Counted from the stretch's first letter, positions 43,901-52,153 are shown. The stretch: DNA of 64,000 bases from JAFGNV01 sp964612485 (GCA_964612485.1 CAZTFF010000014.1:1-64000); one strand, 5' to 3'. Translations and numbers: made by a program. The notes: generated by a model from the letters alone, not told the origin.

Positions 43901-46900
43901 ACAAAGGGCTGTTCTACATCGGCCTGCGCCCGGAACAGTATGTGGGCCGGGCCGATCAGGAAAATGAGGTCAATGTGATTGTGGTGGATTGGGACAGCCA
44001 GCCGGTAGCCAATCAAGAGGTTCAGTTGGTGTTCAACGAGCACAACTGGTACAGCGTGCAAAAACAGTACGAAGACGGCTCGTTTTATTGGGACAGCGTG
44101 GTCGAGGACGTGCCGGTTTATACCACCACCGTCACCTCCGATGCGGAGGGACAGGTGACCGCCACCTTTACCCCGGAAAAAGGCGGCATCTACAAAGTGG
44201 CCGCCGGTGGCGTTGATCGCATCGGCAACGAAGTCCGCTCCTCCACTTTTATGTGGGTCAGCGGCAGCAATTATATCAACTGGCGGCAGGAAAACAACGA
44301 CCGCATCGACCTGGTGACCGACCAGCGTGAGTACGAGGTGGGCGACACCGCCACCATCCTGGTGCCGCACCCTTACAGCGGAACGGTGCAGGCGCTGGTC
44401 ACGTTGGAGCGCGGCCATATTTACGACCATTTTGTGACCGAACTGGAAACCAACAGCGAACAACTGGAAATCCCCATCACCGAGGATATGATCCCCAATA
44501 TGTACGTCTCCGTGGTGGTGGTCCAAGGCTCAACTCCCCCCCTTCAAGGGGGGGCTGGGGGGGGTAATTTGCCCAGCTTCAAAGTAGGCTACGCCAGCCT
44601 GCCCATCAACACCGCCGAAAAAGAACTGCAAATCAGCCTGACGCCTGATAAAGCATTGGATGAAAAGTACCAGCCCGGCGAAACCGCTGAGTATGACGTC
44701 AAAGTGACCGATTTTGCCGGCGAGCCGGTGGAGGCCGAACTGTCGCTGGCCCTGGTGGACAAAGCCGTGCTGACCCTCTCGCCGGAGACGCCGGGCCAGT
44801 TGTTGAGTACCTTCTGGCGGGAACGCGGCCTGGGTGTGCAGACCGGCGCGGGCCTGACCCTGGCCATCGACCGGGTGAACCTGGCCATTGCGCCGGAAGC
44901 CAAAGGCGGCGGGGGCGGCGGTTTTGATGAAGGTTTTGGCGTTATCCGGGGCGATTTTAGAGACACCGCCCTGTGGCTGCCCGATCTCACCACCGACGCC
45001 AACGGCGAGGGTACCGTCCAGGCCGAGCTGCCCGATAACCTGACCACCTGGACCCTGACCGGCAAGGCCGTCACCGGCGCGGAAACGCTGGTGGGCGAGC
45101 AGCGGGTGGAAATTGTCAGCACCAAGCCGCTGCTGGTGCGCCCGGTGGCCCCGCGTTTCTTTGTGGTGGATGATGAAGCCACCCTGGGGATGATCGTGCA
45201 GAACAATACCAGCGAAGATTTGGAGGTGGAAACCCGGTTTGAAGCCGACGGTCTCACCGTGGAAGCGCTGCAAGAGGATACGCTCACGATCGAGGCCGGG
45301 GAACGGGTAAAAGTGGAATACGCCGTTACGGTGGAGAGTGTGGAAAACGTCAACCTTACGATGGGGGCAAAATCAAGCCAGTATGGCGATGCCGTGGCCT
45401 TCAACCTACCCGTCTACCGCTTCAGTACGCCGGAAACCGTGGCCACGGTGGGTATTTTGGAAGAGGACGGCACCCGCACCGAAGGCATTGCCCTGCCGCA
45501 AAGTTACGATCCCACTCAGGGCGATCTGACCGTGCATATCGACGGCAGCCTGGCCGGCGGCATGCGCGATGGGCTGGATTACCTGGAACACTTCCCCTAC
45601 GAATGCACCGAGCAGACGGTCAGCCGATTTTTGCCCAATGTGTTCACCTACCGTGCCCTCCAAGAACTAAACGTGGATAATCCCAAACTGGAAGCGCGGC
45701 TGCCGGGGCTGGTCAGCACCGGCTTGCAGCGCCTCTACAGCCAGCAGCATTTTGACGGCGGCTGGGGCTGGTGGACGCTGGACAACAGCAACCCCTACCT
45801 GACGGCCTACGTGCTGCTGGCCCTGGTGGAGGCCGACCGGGCCGGCTTTAGCGTGGATGATGAGGTTGTGTTCTCGGCGGTGGATTATTTGCAGGCCAGC
45901 CTGGAAGCGCCCAAAGACATCGAGCAGGCGTGGCGCGCCAACCGGCAGGCGTTCATTCTCTACACTCTGGCCGAGGCCGGTTCCGGTGATATGGGCCGCA
46001 GTGTGGCCCTGTTCAAAGAGCGGCAAAAGCTCGACATCTTTGGCCGGGCCTACCTGGCCATGGCGCTCTACCTGCTGGATGAAGAAGCCGACCAGATTGA
46101 CACACTCCTCAACGACATCACCGGCGAAGCCATTGTCAGCGCCACCGGCGCGCATTGGGAAGAAGCGCAGGTAGATTACTACGCCATGAACACCGATACG
46201 CGCAGCACGGCTATTGTGATCGCGGCCCTGTCGCGCATTGAACCGGATCATCCCATTTTGCCCAACGCCGTGCGCTGGCTGATGACCGTGCGGGAGAACG
46301 GCGGCCATTGGGAAACCACCCAGGAAACCGCCTGGGCGCTCATCGGCCTGACCGATTTTATGGTGGCGACCGGCGAGTTGGAAGGCAACTACGCCTGGCG
46401 GGTGTCGCTCAACGGTGATGAGCTGGGGCAGGGTATGTTCGATGAAGACAATATTACCGAAACGGTCAAACTGCGCGCCGAGGTGTCGGAGCTGCTGGCC
46501 GATACCATCAACCGCTTGAGCATTGAGCGTGATCCTGTGGATGGGGCCGTGTCCGGCAGCCCCGGACGGCTCTACTACGGGGCTTATCTCACCTATTTCA
46601 AACCGGCGGAGGAAGTCAAGGCCTTGAACCGGGGGATTATGGTCTCGCGGCAGTATACGCTGGCCGACGCCGAAGAAGGCACGCCCATCAGCCGGGCCGA
46701 GGTTGGTGACGTCATCCAGGTCAAACTGACCTTGATTGCGCCCCACGACCTGCACTACGTGGTGGTGGAAGACCCCTTCCCCGCCGGCGCGGAAGGCATT
46801 GACACCAGTTTAGCCACCACCAGCGTGGTCGGCCAGCGGCCCGAACTGACCCGCACCGACCGGCGCAACCCGTGGGGGCGCGGCTACGGCTGGTGGTACT

Positions 46901-47100
46901 TCTCTCACGCCGAACTGCGCGACGAGAAGGCGGTGCTGTTTGCCACTTACCTGCCCAAAGGCACGTATGAATACATCTACACCATTCGCGCTTCCATTCC
47001 CGGCGAATTTCGGGTGATCCCCACCCACGCCGAGCAGATGTACTTCCCCGAAGTGTTTGGCCGGGGGGATGGCGGGTTGTTTAGAATTGATCAGGAATGA
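40921..47100 (+). CDS. Alpha-2-macroglobulin-family lipoprotein with thioester
   Basis: About 2,059 residues. Lipobox LIAAC puts Cys20 at the lipid-modified start. Several bacterial Ig-like (Big_5) repeats come first (VVRTSPERGEEQPVDAPIVI, DVQPAGGSEQ, TYPADGDERISPWERLEVTF), then MG domains, a Gly-rich hinge before FDEGFGVIRGDFRDTALW, and the thioester domain with Cys1562 in YECTEQTVSRFLP and the GGWGWW helix region. It traps proteases outside the cell: bait-region cleavage exposes the thioester. No penicillin-binding-protein 1C gene is beside it, unlike many bacterial A2M loci. I start at ATG 40921 because the extra N-terminal residues have no function or ribosome site. A small palindromic insertion lies inside (next entry). 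Confidence 0.93.
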   Translation: MKKITLPLITLILLVLIAACTPGATPVPQPDPSEPTDAPAAQTITEKPTATQVPTATSLPTPTPQPIPPLVVRTSPERGEEQPVDAPIVIEFDQPMDRDSVEKAFAIEPGASVDGTFDWLDDQTVQFTMDEGLDRGERYKVRVVASAQSAAGLEMQRPFELRFSTVGFLEVTDVQPAGGSEQILPDTIVTVAFNRPVVPLNAIEDAAGLPDPLTFVPPVTGEGQWLNTSIYQFTPDEGFQPSTEYTARVAQGLTDALGQAALEDDVEWSFTTFTPAVIGSTPADGDIYVSPTPVISLTFNQPMDHNSVAENFMLVDSETEAIIPGTFAWTDVPLEKPEGDDRAGYYDYEYDEGEGPAAIGVETAAFTPDDSLEFDRIYRVLLPEGARGEIAGAKTQDTFTASFTVTPNPEIMSTYPADGDERISPWERLEVTFNAPMNPDSLVFGENLIIEPTVAVTEVYTYWRSSNTELIVNFPTEASSQYEVTLGDDIEGRYGQILDAPTTIAWETRAADPLLYLHSPGRIATYNAYTDTLAYITVRNLSRVDFNLYRMSQSAFIGVNGDHWWDAWDEYRPETENLLGQWSIETGPALNQNAIYEVDLARESGLGNTLPPGLYYLAVSSDTDAVYPEAAGSYNRGPERQMLVVSKYNITLKSTGTEALAWLTDLQSGQPVEEIDITFTEDDPNPETWLGESVTQNDGVATTEYDPLQDTYAPRFAFAGDPNDPDENFAVALSNWAEGIERYQFDNIYTEDYQQPYNAHFYTDRSIYRPGQTVNFKGVLRADDDARYSLPSMQDSVQIRIMDSQGKELFNDDLPLSEFGTVHGSFELDENAALGFYTLEGLYDENYSFYDDFQVAAYRKPEFIVEVSTDKPEYTQGDDIKVTASAEFFFGGPVSNAQVRWTLLSDDYFFRYEGKGFYDFTDYDFSRRNLDNYVSGYGETIAEGEGVTDDEGRFTFEVEADIAEKIASQRYTFDVVITDINNQEVAGQASAVVHKGLFYIGLRPEQYVGRADQENEVNVIVVDWDSQPVANQEVQLVFNEHNWYSVQKQYEDGSFYWDSVVEDVPVYTTTVTSDAEGQVTATFTPEKGGIYKVAAGGVDRIGNEVRSSTFMWVSGSNYINWRQENNDRIDLVTDQREYEVGDTATILVPHPYSGTVQALVTLERGHIYDHFVTELETNSEQLEIPITEDMIPNMYVSVVVVQGSTPPLQGGAGGGNLPSFKVGYASLPINTAEKELQISLTPDKALDEKYQPGETAEYDVKVTDFAGEPVEAELSLALVDKAVLTLSPETPGQLLSTFWRERGLGVQTGAGLTLAIDRVNLAIAPEAKGGGGGGFDEGFGVIRGDFRDTALWLPDLTTDANGEGTVQAELPDNLTTWTLTGKAVTGAETLVGEQRVEIVSTKPLLVRPVAPRFFVVDDEATLGMIVQNNTSEDLEVETRFEADGLTVEALQEDTLTIEAGERVKVEYAVTVESVENVNLTMGAKSSQYGDAVAFNLPVYRFSTPETVATVGILEEDGTRTEGIALPQSYDPTQGDLTVHIDGSLAGGMRDGLDYLEHFPYECTEQTVSRFLPNVFTYRALQELNVDNPKLEARLPGLVSTGLQRLYSQQHFDGGWGWWTLDNSNPYLTAYVLLALVEADRAGFSVDDEVVFSAVDYLQASLEAPKDIEQAWRANRQAFILYTLAEAGSGDMGRSVALFKERQKLDIFGRAYLAMALYLLDEEADQIDTLLNDITGEAIVSATGAHWEEAQVDYYAMNTDTRSTAIVIAALSRIEPDHPILPNAVRWLMTVRENGGHWETTQETAWALIGLTDFMVATGELEGNYAWRVSLNGDELGQGMFDEDNITETVKLRAEVSELLADTINRLSIERDPVDGAVSGSPGRLYYGAYLTYFKPAEEVKALNRGIMVSRQYTLADAEEGTPISRAEVGDVIQVKLTLIAPHDLHYVVVEDPFPAGAEGIDTSLATTSVVGQRPELTRTDRRNPWGRGYGWWYFSHAELRDEKAVLFATYLPKGTYEYIYTIRASIPGEFRVIPTHAEQMYFPEVFGRGDGGLFRIDQE
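44530..44567. repeat. In-frame palindromic insertion inside the A2M gene
   Basis: CTCCCCCCCTTCAAGGGGGGG followed by CTGGGGGGGG: a C-run/G-run palindrome of the kind usually found between genes, here inside coding DNA. It codes for STPPLQGGAGGGNLP between VVVVQG and SFKVGYASLPI, where macroglobulins normally have a short turn. It keeps the frame, so the protein is probably still functional. Confidence 0.65.
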
Positions 47101-47103
47101 TAG

Positions 47104-47673
47104 TCAGCTTTGATCTCCCAACCCGGCCTCCCGCGCCCGGATAATGGCTTCGGCCCGGTCGGCCACCTGCAATTTGCTAAAAATATTGGAAACGTGATTG
47201 CGCACGGTTTTGGGGCTGAGCACCAAACGATGAGCAATGGCGCTGTTGGTCAATCCCTGGGCCAGCAGCGCCAGCACCTCGTGTTCGCGCGGGGTGAGTT
47301 CCGGGAAGGCGGTTTCTGCTTGGTGGCCCGGCGTTTGGGTAAAATAGGCCATCACCCGCTCGGCGATATCCGGGCTAAAAATGGCCTGCCCGTTGGCTAC
47401 GGCCCGAATAGCCCGTTTGATAAAATCGGCTTCAGAATAAGTTGGCATCCGGCCCGACGGGGTTAAATCCGGTGCGAACGGAGATGCGGGGTCGGCAGGC
47501 TGGCCGCCCACCAATCCCTGGCCATGACAGCCCTGGCAGAGTCGAGCTAAATATTCGCCGTATTCAACCGCGTCCACCTCCGGCCTCTCCGGGAAGGACA
47601 GGCTGTGGTCGATGTACGTGGCCGGAAAACTGCTGTCAAAAGCGCCGGCTCCCATCAGAATTCGGCCCACCAA
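47104..47673 (-). pseudogene. Cytochrome c fragment fused to a LuxR-type HTH domain
   Basis: 189 residues in one frame. The first ~90 residues match part of a membrane-anchored c-type cytochrome: EYGEYLARLCQGCHGQGLVG (heme motif CQGCH) and YSEADFIKRAIRA. From there the sequence is the end of a NarL/LuxR response regulator: VANGQAIFSPDIAERVMAYF, FPELTPREHEVLALLAQGLT, SPKTVRNHVSNIFSKLQVAD. The receiver domain, signal peptide and cytochrome C-terminus are missing. Heme is attached outside the cell, so the fusion cannot use both halves. The start is a TTG without a clear ribosome site. Best read as a deletion chimera. Confidence 0.75.
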
Positions 47674-47901
47674 TCTCCGTTGGCCCCACGCTACGCTCGT
47701 GAGGGGCCGTGCCCGTTTGGGCTGATGAAGGTATTCGCGTGCATCGTATTGGTCCCCTCATTAAGATTACACCATGAAGTATCCCGTTGTCATGAGGCCG
47801 GTATCCCAAATGATCGGGACAATATGTCCTGGTTTTATCTAATATGAAGTTGTGGTAAAATTTTTGTGCCTGTGCAATAGCGGCACAGGGAAGGGAGCCT
47901 A

Positions 47902-48903
47902 TTGAATACACCAATGCCCGTTCTGCCGGCTTTTGCCCCGTCTCTTCTTATCCGTAATCGCCATTTTCAAACGATTGTTTCCAGCCTGTACCGTCCTAAA
48001 AATACGTTGCTGCAACAGCATGAGCAGGCGATGCTGCTGGAATCTGAAGGTGTGTGCCTGCTGGGATATTATTCCCCTCACCCAAACCGCCCCTCCAAAG
48101 GCGTGGTGTTGCTGCTGCACGGCTGGCTGGGCAGCGCGCACGCAACCTATATTTTATGGATGGGGGAGTTTCTTTACCGGCACGGCTATTCTGTCTTCCG
48201 GCTGAACCTGCGCGGCCACGGTAATACCCATCATCTTAACCCCGGCATCTTCCGCAGCGACCGGCTGGCCGAGGTGTTTGCCGCCGCCCGGCAAATTGCC
48301 CAACTGGAGGCCGACCGCCCCTTTCATATGATCGGCAATTCCCTGGGCGGAAATTTTGTGCTGCGGCTGGCCTGGCAGCACAGCCGCACCCCTATCCCCA
48401 ATCTGCGCCATACCATTGCTTTTTGTCCGGTGATTAACCCCTACCACACCACCCTGAGTATGGACAACGGCCCCTGGATTTATCTCCACTATTTTCGCCG
48501 CCGGTGGCGCGATGCCTTCAGAAAAAAACAGGCCGCCTTCCCCAACCGGTATGATTTTACCGACGTCATTGCCGCCCCCACTTGTATGGCCATGACCGAA
48601 GTCTTTGTGCGCCGCTACAGCCCTTTCAGCAACGCGCGGGCCTATTTTGATGCCTATGCCGTAACGCCGGAGATGATGGCCGTCCTGAACAGTTCCGTTA
48701 CCATTATCCCGGCGGCGGATGATCCGGTTATCCCCATTACCGATTTTTCCAACCTGCAAGATTTATCCCCCCATCTGCATGTTCACATCCAGCCCTATGG
48801 CGGGCACGTAGGCTTTGTAGAGGTATTTCCCTTTCGCTTATGGTCGTGTCGGGCCGCGCGTTCCATCCTGGAAACTGAAGCTAATCCGGCAGAGTTGGGC
48901 TGA
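47902..48903 (+). CDS. Alpha/beta hydrolase (YheT/ABHD-like)
   Basis: 333 residues from TTG, or 329 from ATG four codons later; a GGGAAGGGA site favours the TTG. Catalytic triad by motif: Ser147 in GNSLGGNFVLRL, Asp274 in PAADDPVIP, His302 in YGGHVGFVE. The N-terminal RNRHFQTIVSSLYRP and the oxyanion region LHGWLGSAHATYI fit the YheT esterase branch. Probably a lipid or ester hydrolase. An array of regulatory-looking palindromes lies just after it. Confidence 0.88.
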   Translation: MNTPMPVLPAFAPSLLIRNRHFQTIVSSLYRPKNTLLQQHEQAMLLESEGVCLLGYYSPHPNRPSKGVVLLLHGWLGSAHATYILWMGEFLYRHGYSVFRLNLRGHGNTHHLNPGIFRSDRLAEVFAAARQIAQLEADRPFHMIGNSLGGNFVLRLAWQHSRTPIPNLRHTIAFCPVINPYHTTLSMDNGPWIYLHYFRRRWRDAFRKKQAAFPNRYDFTDVIAAPTCMAMTEVFVRRYSPFSNARAYFDAYAVTPEMMAVLNSSVTIIPAADDPVIPITDFSNLQDLSPHLHVHIQPYGGHVGFVEVFPFRLWSCRAARSILETEANPAELG

Positions 48904-48941
48904 AGCAGGCGCACGCCGGTTGCGGGCTTGCTCAACCAAAT

Positions 48942-49128
48942 TATCAGTGATAGATTAGCTACTTATCAGTGATAGATTGCTTTTCTATCAGTGATATATT
49001 ATCTTCTTATCACTGATAAGTTTATTTTCTATCGGTGATAGATTGACTTCTTATCAGTGATAGGTTATGATTTTATCAGCGATAGACAAGTTTTTTATCA
49101 CTGATAAATTTTTTCTCTATCAGTGATG
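48942..49128. promoter_or_regulatory. Nine tetO-like palindromes at exact 22-bp period
   Basis: Cores of the form TATCAGTGATA begin at 48942, 48964, 48986, 49008, 49030, 49052, 49074, 49096 and 49118, each 22 bases from the next. Six match TATCAGTGATA exactly or with one change; copies 4 and 8 are the reverse form TATCACTGATA. Each core is a palindrome with one central base. The eight 11-base spacers differ from each other, so it is not a plain tandem duplication. The core equals the centre of the TetR operator. It lies upstream of the HU-like gene, whose -10 could be the GATACT after the last copy. No TetR gene is in the window. Confidence 0.9.
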
Positions 49129-49174
49129 ATACTTAGTTTGATGAGCCGGAGATTGCACCTACAAAGGAGACTTT

Positions 49175-49867
49175 ATGATACCCTATCGGTTAAGCCGGGC
49201 AGGCATGCAGCCGGGCTATTTCTTTAAAGCGATCCAGCGAGGCCGGATCGATCAGCGCCAATTAGCCGAAAGCGCTGAAATAGGCACCACATTGAGCCGG
49301 AGCGATTTTCTGGCGTCACTGCTGTATTTGGCCGAACGGTTGGAGAGCGCGCTGCTGAACGGGCAGGCCATTCAGGTGGAAGGTGTTGGTATTTTTTTTG
49401 TATCGCTGCGAGGGAAGGCGTCGCAGCATTCGGCCCAGGCCCGTCCAAAATCGGAAGACCTGCATATCTCGTTTAAACCCGATGCTCGGTTGCTCAAGCG
49501 ATTACGGCGCCAGGCCCGTTTTGAGCGCGTGGAGGCGGCCAATAAGATGCCCACCCTGGCCTTGTGGCGAGATGTTGTCAGCGAGCAGGATATGGTTTAT
49601 ACGCCGGGCGGGATTGGCGAAATACGCGGGCAGCGATTATCATTTTATGATTTACAGAGCGATCCTACTGAGGGAGTATTTTTTGTGGGCGCGGATGGCA
49701 GCGAAACGCGGGTTGAGGTTTATGCCGCAGCCACCGGGCGCAGCCTGACCTTTATGATCCCGGCGGATCTGGCCGGCCCGCAAAAAGTGGAATTACGCCG
49801 TCGGGTTGAGGGGCCGGAGGCTACGTTACAAACGATTGCCTGGCGGCATGAGTTGACCCCGATCTAG
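49175..49867 (+). CDS. HU-like DNA-binding protein with DUF4469-type C-terminal domain
   Basis: 230 residues. The first ~115 residues resemble the HU-type module: TTLSRSDFLASLLYLAERL, QAIQVEGVGIFFVSLRGKAS, then SEDLHISFKPDARLLKRLRR. The C-terminal IG-like domain (residues ~145-228; TPGGIGEIRGQRLSFY, GVFFVGADGSETRVEVYA, LTFMIPADLAGPQKVELRRR) fits DUF4469. Proteins with both parts are nucleoid-type factors of unknown role, mostly known from Bacteroidota. The ATG follows AAAGGAG. The nine-copy palindrome array lies directly upstream, and autoregulation or architectural binding is possible. Confidence 0.85.
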   Translation: MIPYRLSRAGMQPGYFFKAIQRGRIDQRQLAESAEIGTTLSRSDFLASLLYLAERLESALLNGQAIQVEGVGIFFVSLRGKASQHSAQARPKSEDLHISFKPDARLLKRLRRQARFERVEAANKMPTLALWRDVVSEQDMVYTPGGIGEIRGQRLSFYDLQSDPTEGVFFVGADGSETRVEVYAAATGRSLTFMIPADLAGPQKVELRRRVEGPEATLQTIAWRHELTPI

Positions 49868-49918
49868 AATGTAAGTTTGACAATCCATTGTCTCGGTTCT
49901 ATAATTTAGAACAGTTAA

Positions 49919-49990
49919 GCGGGTATAGTTCAGTGGTAGAACGCAACCTTCCCAAGGTTGATGTCAGGGGTTCGAGTCCCCTTACCCGCT
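49919..49990 (+). tRNA. tRNA-Gly (anticodon CCC)
   Basis: 72 bases without encoded CCA. Acceptor arms GCGGGTA / TACCCGC pair perfectly, anticodon stem CAACC / GGTTG encloses the loop TTCCCAA (anticodon CCC), and the T arm has GGGGTTCGAGTCCCC. Discriminator is T. A strong terminator follows two bases later, so this is a single-tRNA unit. Confidence 0.97.
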
Positions 49991-49991
49991 C

Positions 49992-50017
49992 AAAGCCGGC
50001 ATTCGCCGGCTTTTTTT
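49992..50017 (+). terminator. Rho-independent terminator after tRNA-Gly
   Basis: Stem AAAGCCGGC / GCCGGCTTT with a four-base loop and a run of seven T. Confidence 0.95.
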
Positions 50018-50024
50018 GCTCCAT

Positions 50025-50068
50025 AAAGGAAAGTTTGGCCGTTTTGGTCAAACTTTCCTTTATTTTTA
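50025..50068. terminator. Second hairpin AAAGGAAAGTTTG / CAAACTTTCCTTT with T-rich tail
   Basis: A 13-bp perfect inverted repeat with an 11-base loop, followed by ATTTTTAG. It may be a backup terminator; the AT-rich stem is weak for that job. The stem contains AAAGGA, so folding could hide a ribosome-site-like sequence. Confidence 0.55.
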
Positions 50069-50069
50069 G

Positions 50070-50585
50070 GGCGGCAAACTTTGCTTTATTTTTATTTTGA
50101 AAGTGCGAACACTATCTTCTGTAATATCTGCATTAATTAGCGAAGATGAGTTATAAATCTTTGGCCTCATATCAGGTCTTCAATTTTTTTCGAATTTCAG
50201 ATGGAATGGGTTTGTGAGGCCGGGGATGTTACTAAAATACCGGATAAATGGCAGATATTTCTTTGCCGGGATTTGCTGGCGGCAACAGCGGAGCCGATGT
50301 ACAAAATGTAGGCGGGAAAGTCGGCGGCAAGCTATAAAAACCTGTACCTTATTTTATGAACAAATACATCCTAACAAAAGTCTGTCGGAATGAGGCTGGT
50401 ATTGTCGGCCACATTGGGGTAAAATTATTCTATTCAAATGCATTTATGCATTGCCAACGGTCAAACAATAATAAATTGAGCTATAGCCTGAAGTAGAATG
50501 ACTACAATGATTTATTTTTCTGACTGTGGTTGCGCTGGCTAAATTAAGTTTTTATTGGCCGTACCAAGAAAGGATAATAAACAAA
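50070..50585. other. Gene-free gap before the PAS-STAS gene
   Basis: About 500 bases with no open frame I can support and no strong hairpin. Composition is AT-richer than neighbours. The final ~60 bases (GAAAGGATAATAAACAAA) lead into the PAS-STAS gene. The gap could hold another decayed gene, as nearby loci do, but I cannot identify one. Confidence 0.5.
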
Positions 50586-51500
50586 ATGGATGACGCGGAG
50601 AAAACAAGGGAGCAACTGGTTGAAGAATTAGCAGCAACACGTGCTAAAGTCACCGAGTTGGAAGCCGATCTCGAACAGGCAAAAACGTTGTTAAAACAGA
50701 ACGAACTGTGGGACATATTTTTTGAACATACGCCCGATTATGTGTTTTTGAAAGATACTGAATCGCGCATTATCAGAACCAGCCGAGCGCATGCCCAGGT
50801 GGTGGGCCTTGATTCTCCCCAAGAACTTGTTGGAAAAACCGACTTTGATTTGTTTCCTCCAGAAGATGCGCAAAGATTCTACGATGAAGAACAAAGGATA
50901 ATGGAAACCGGGCAGCCCATTATTGCTAGAGAATGGGAAATACCCAGCAGCACCGGCGAGACGGTGTGGGTAAGAGAACACAAAATACCTGCCAGGGATG
51001 AAACAGGCCAAATTGTTGGTCTCCTGGGCCTCACCAGTGACATTACGGAGAGTATGCGGAATAAAGAAGAGACTGAACGTTTGCAACAAGAACTCATTGA
51101 AGCGCAGAAACAAGCTATTGAGGAACTCTCGACTCCCATTATCCCCATTATGGACAATGTCATTGTTATACCCCTCATCGGCAGTATCGACACTAACCGC
51201 GCCAGGGATATTACCCGTTCATTGCTGGCGGGCATCAGTAAATACCGGGCCAAAGTGGTTATCCTGGATGTAACCGGCGTACCCCTGGTTGACACCGGCG
51301 TGGTCAATCATCTCAACAAAACTATCCAGGCCGCCCACCTCAAGGGGTCGCGTACCATTGTTACCGGCATTTCCGATGCCGTAGCAGAAACGATTGTTGA
51401 TTTGGGGATTGATTGGCACCAGATTACCACCCTGAGCGATTTGCAAACAGGGTTGGTAGCGGCACTCAATAAACTGGGGCTTGAGTTACGAAGGGTGTAA
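50586..51500 (+). CDS. PAS-STAS protein (RsbR-like stressosome co-antagonist)
   Basis: About 304 residues. An N-terminal coiled coil (EKTREQLVEELAATRAKVTE) precedes a PAS domain (~40-165; FEHTPDYVFLKDTESRIIRT to VGLLGLTSDITE), a linker helix and a STAS domain (~190-304). The STAS has the RsbR-type phosphorylatable sites in DVTGVPLVDTGVVN and DAVAETIVDLGID. Such proteins form stressosome-like complexes controlled by an RsbT-like kinase; no kinase gene is adjacent. I took the ATG before MDDAEKT, with a weak GAAAGG site. Confidence 0.88.
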   Translation: MDDAEKTREQLVEELAATRAKVTELEADLEQAKTLLKQNELWDIFFEHTPDYVFLKDTESRIIRTSRAHAQVVGLDSPQELVGKTDFDLFPPEDAQRFYDEEQRIMETGQPIIAREWEIPSSTGETVWVREHKIPARDETGQIVGLLGLTSDITESMRNKEETERLQQELIEAQKQAIEELSTPIIPIMDNVIVIPLIGSIDTNRARDITRSLLAGISKYRAKVVILDVTGVPLVDTGVVNHLNKTIQAAHLKGSRTIVTGISDAVAETIVDLGIDWHQITTLSDLQTGLVAALNKLGLELRRV

Positions 51501-51508
51501 ATCAAACA

Positions 51509-52115
51509 TCACCCCAACACCTCCCTGACTTTGCGGGTCAGGCTTTCTACAGTGAAAGGTTTCTGCAAGAAGTTGACGCCTTCTTCCAAAACGCCATGGT
51601 GGGCAATCACATTGTTGGTATAACCCGACATAAACAAAACCCGGATGTCAGGATAGAAACGGCTTATTTTTTGGTATAGGTCTCGGCCATTCATCTGCGG
51701 CATAATCACATCGGTCAGCAAAAGCTGGATCGGATCTCGCCGGTTGGCGGCCAATTGCAACGCGTTATCCGCGTTTTCAGCTTCAAGAACGGTATACCCA
51801 TGCGCCAAGAGAGTCTGGCAAACCAATTGGCGCACCATGGCTTCATCTTCTACCACCAGCACTGTTTCTGTGCCGCGCCTTGAGACAGGTTCGGCAGTTT
51901 CTTGCTCAACAAGGGGGGATTTATCCTTGGTCCGGGGCAGAGCGGGTTTCACTTTCACGCAGGGCCTCTTCAGCCAACCCGCGCTCAGCCACCTCTTGAG
52001 CCAGTTGGCTGTTGAGGGCCGCCAATTTCTGGGTCCGGTCCGCCACGCCACGGGCCAACCGTTTCTGCCGGTTGATGGTCATGTAGGCCAAAACAGCCAG
52101 CAAAACAACTACCAT
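51509..52115 (-). pseudogene. Hybrid histidine kinase remnant: N- and C-terminal ends joined by deletion
   Basis: Two frames on the minus strand fit one broken gene. The upstream part (from 52115) reads VVVLLAVLAYMTINRQKRLA, a membrane helix, then coiled coil ALNSQLAQEVAERGLAEEAL. Near 51,940 it runs out of frame, while the other frame starts at LPRTKDKSPLVEQETAEPV and continues as a complete receiver: VLVVEDEAMVR, LLTDVIMPQMNG, VNFLQKPF. The PAS, HisKA and HATPase sections that should lie between (roughly 400 residues) are gone. The receiver alone could still be translated from a start near 51,990, but no ribosome site is evident. Confidence 0.75.
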
Positions 52116-52153
52116 TTATGTTCTGGCACTCAAAGCGGGTTAGGCTTTAATTT

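Noticed and set aside
40891..46755. Several long minus-strand frames (up to 527 codons) across the macroglobulin gene
   Set aside because: Glycine/histidine-rich antisense shadows of a gene with clear lipobox, thioester and domain structure.
48942..49128. CRISPR array
   Set aside because: The repeats are 11-bp palindromes with 11-bp spacers, far shorter than CRISPR units, and no cas genes are present.
48942..49128. Tetracycline-resistance operator region
   Set aside because: The cores match tetO, but there is no tetR or tetA gene and nine copies are not seen in natural tet operons. Contamination by a synthetic Tet-responsive promoter was considered; the spacers and flanks do not match such constructs as I know them, and both neighbours are native genes.
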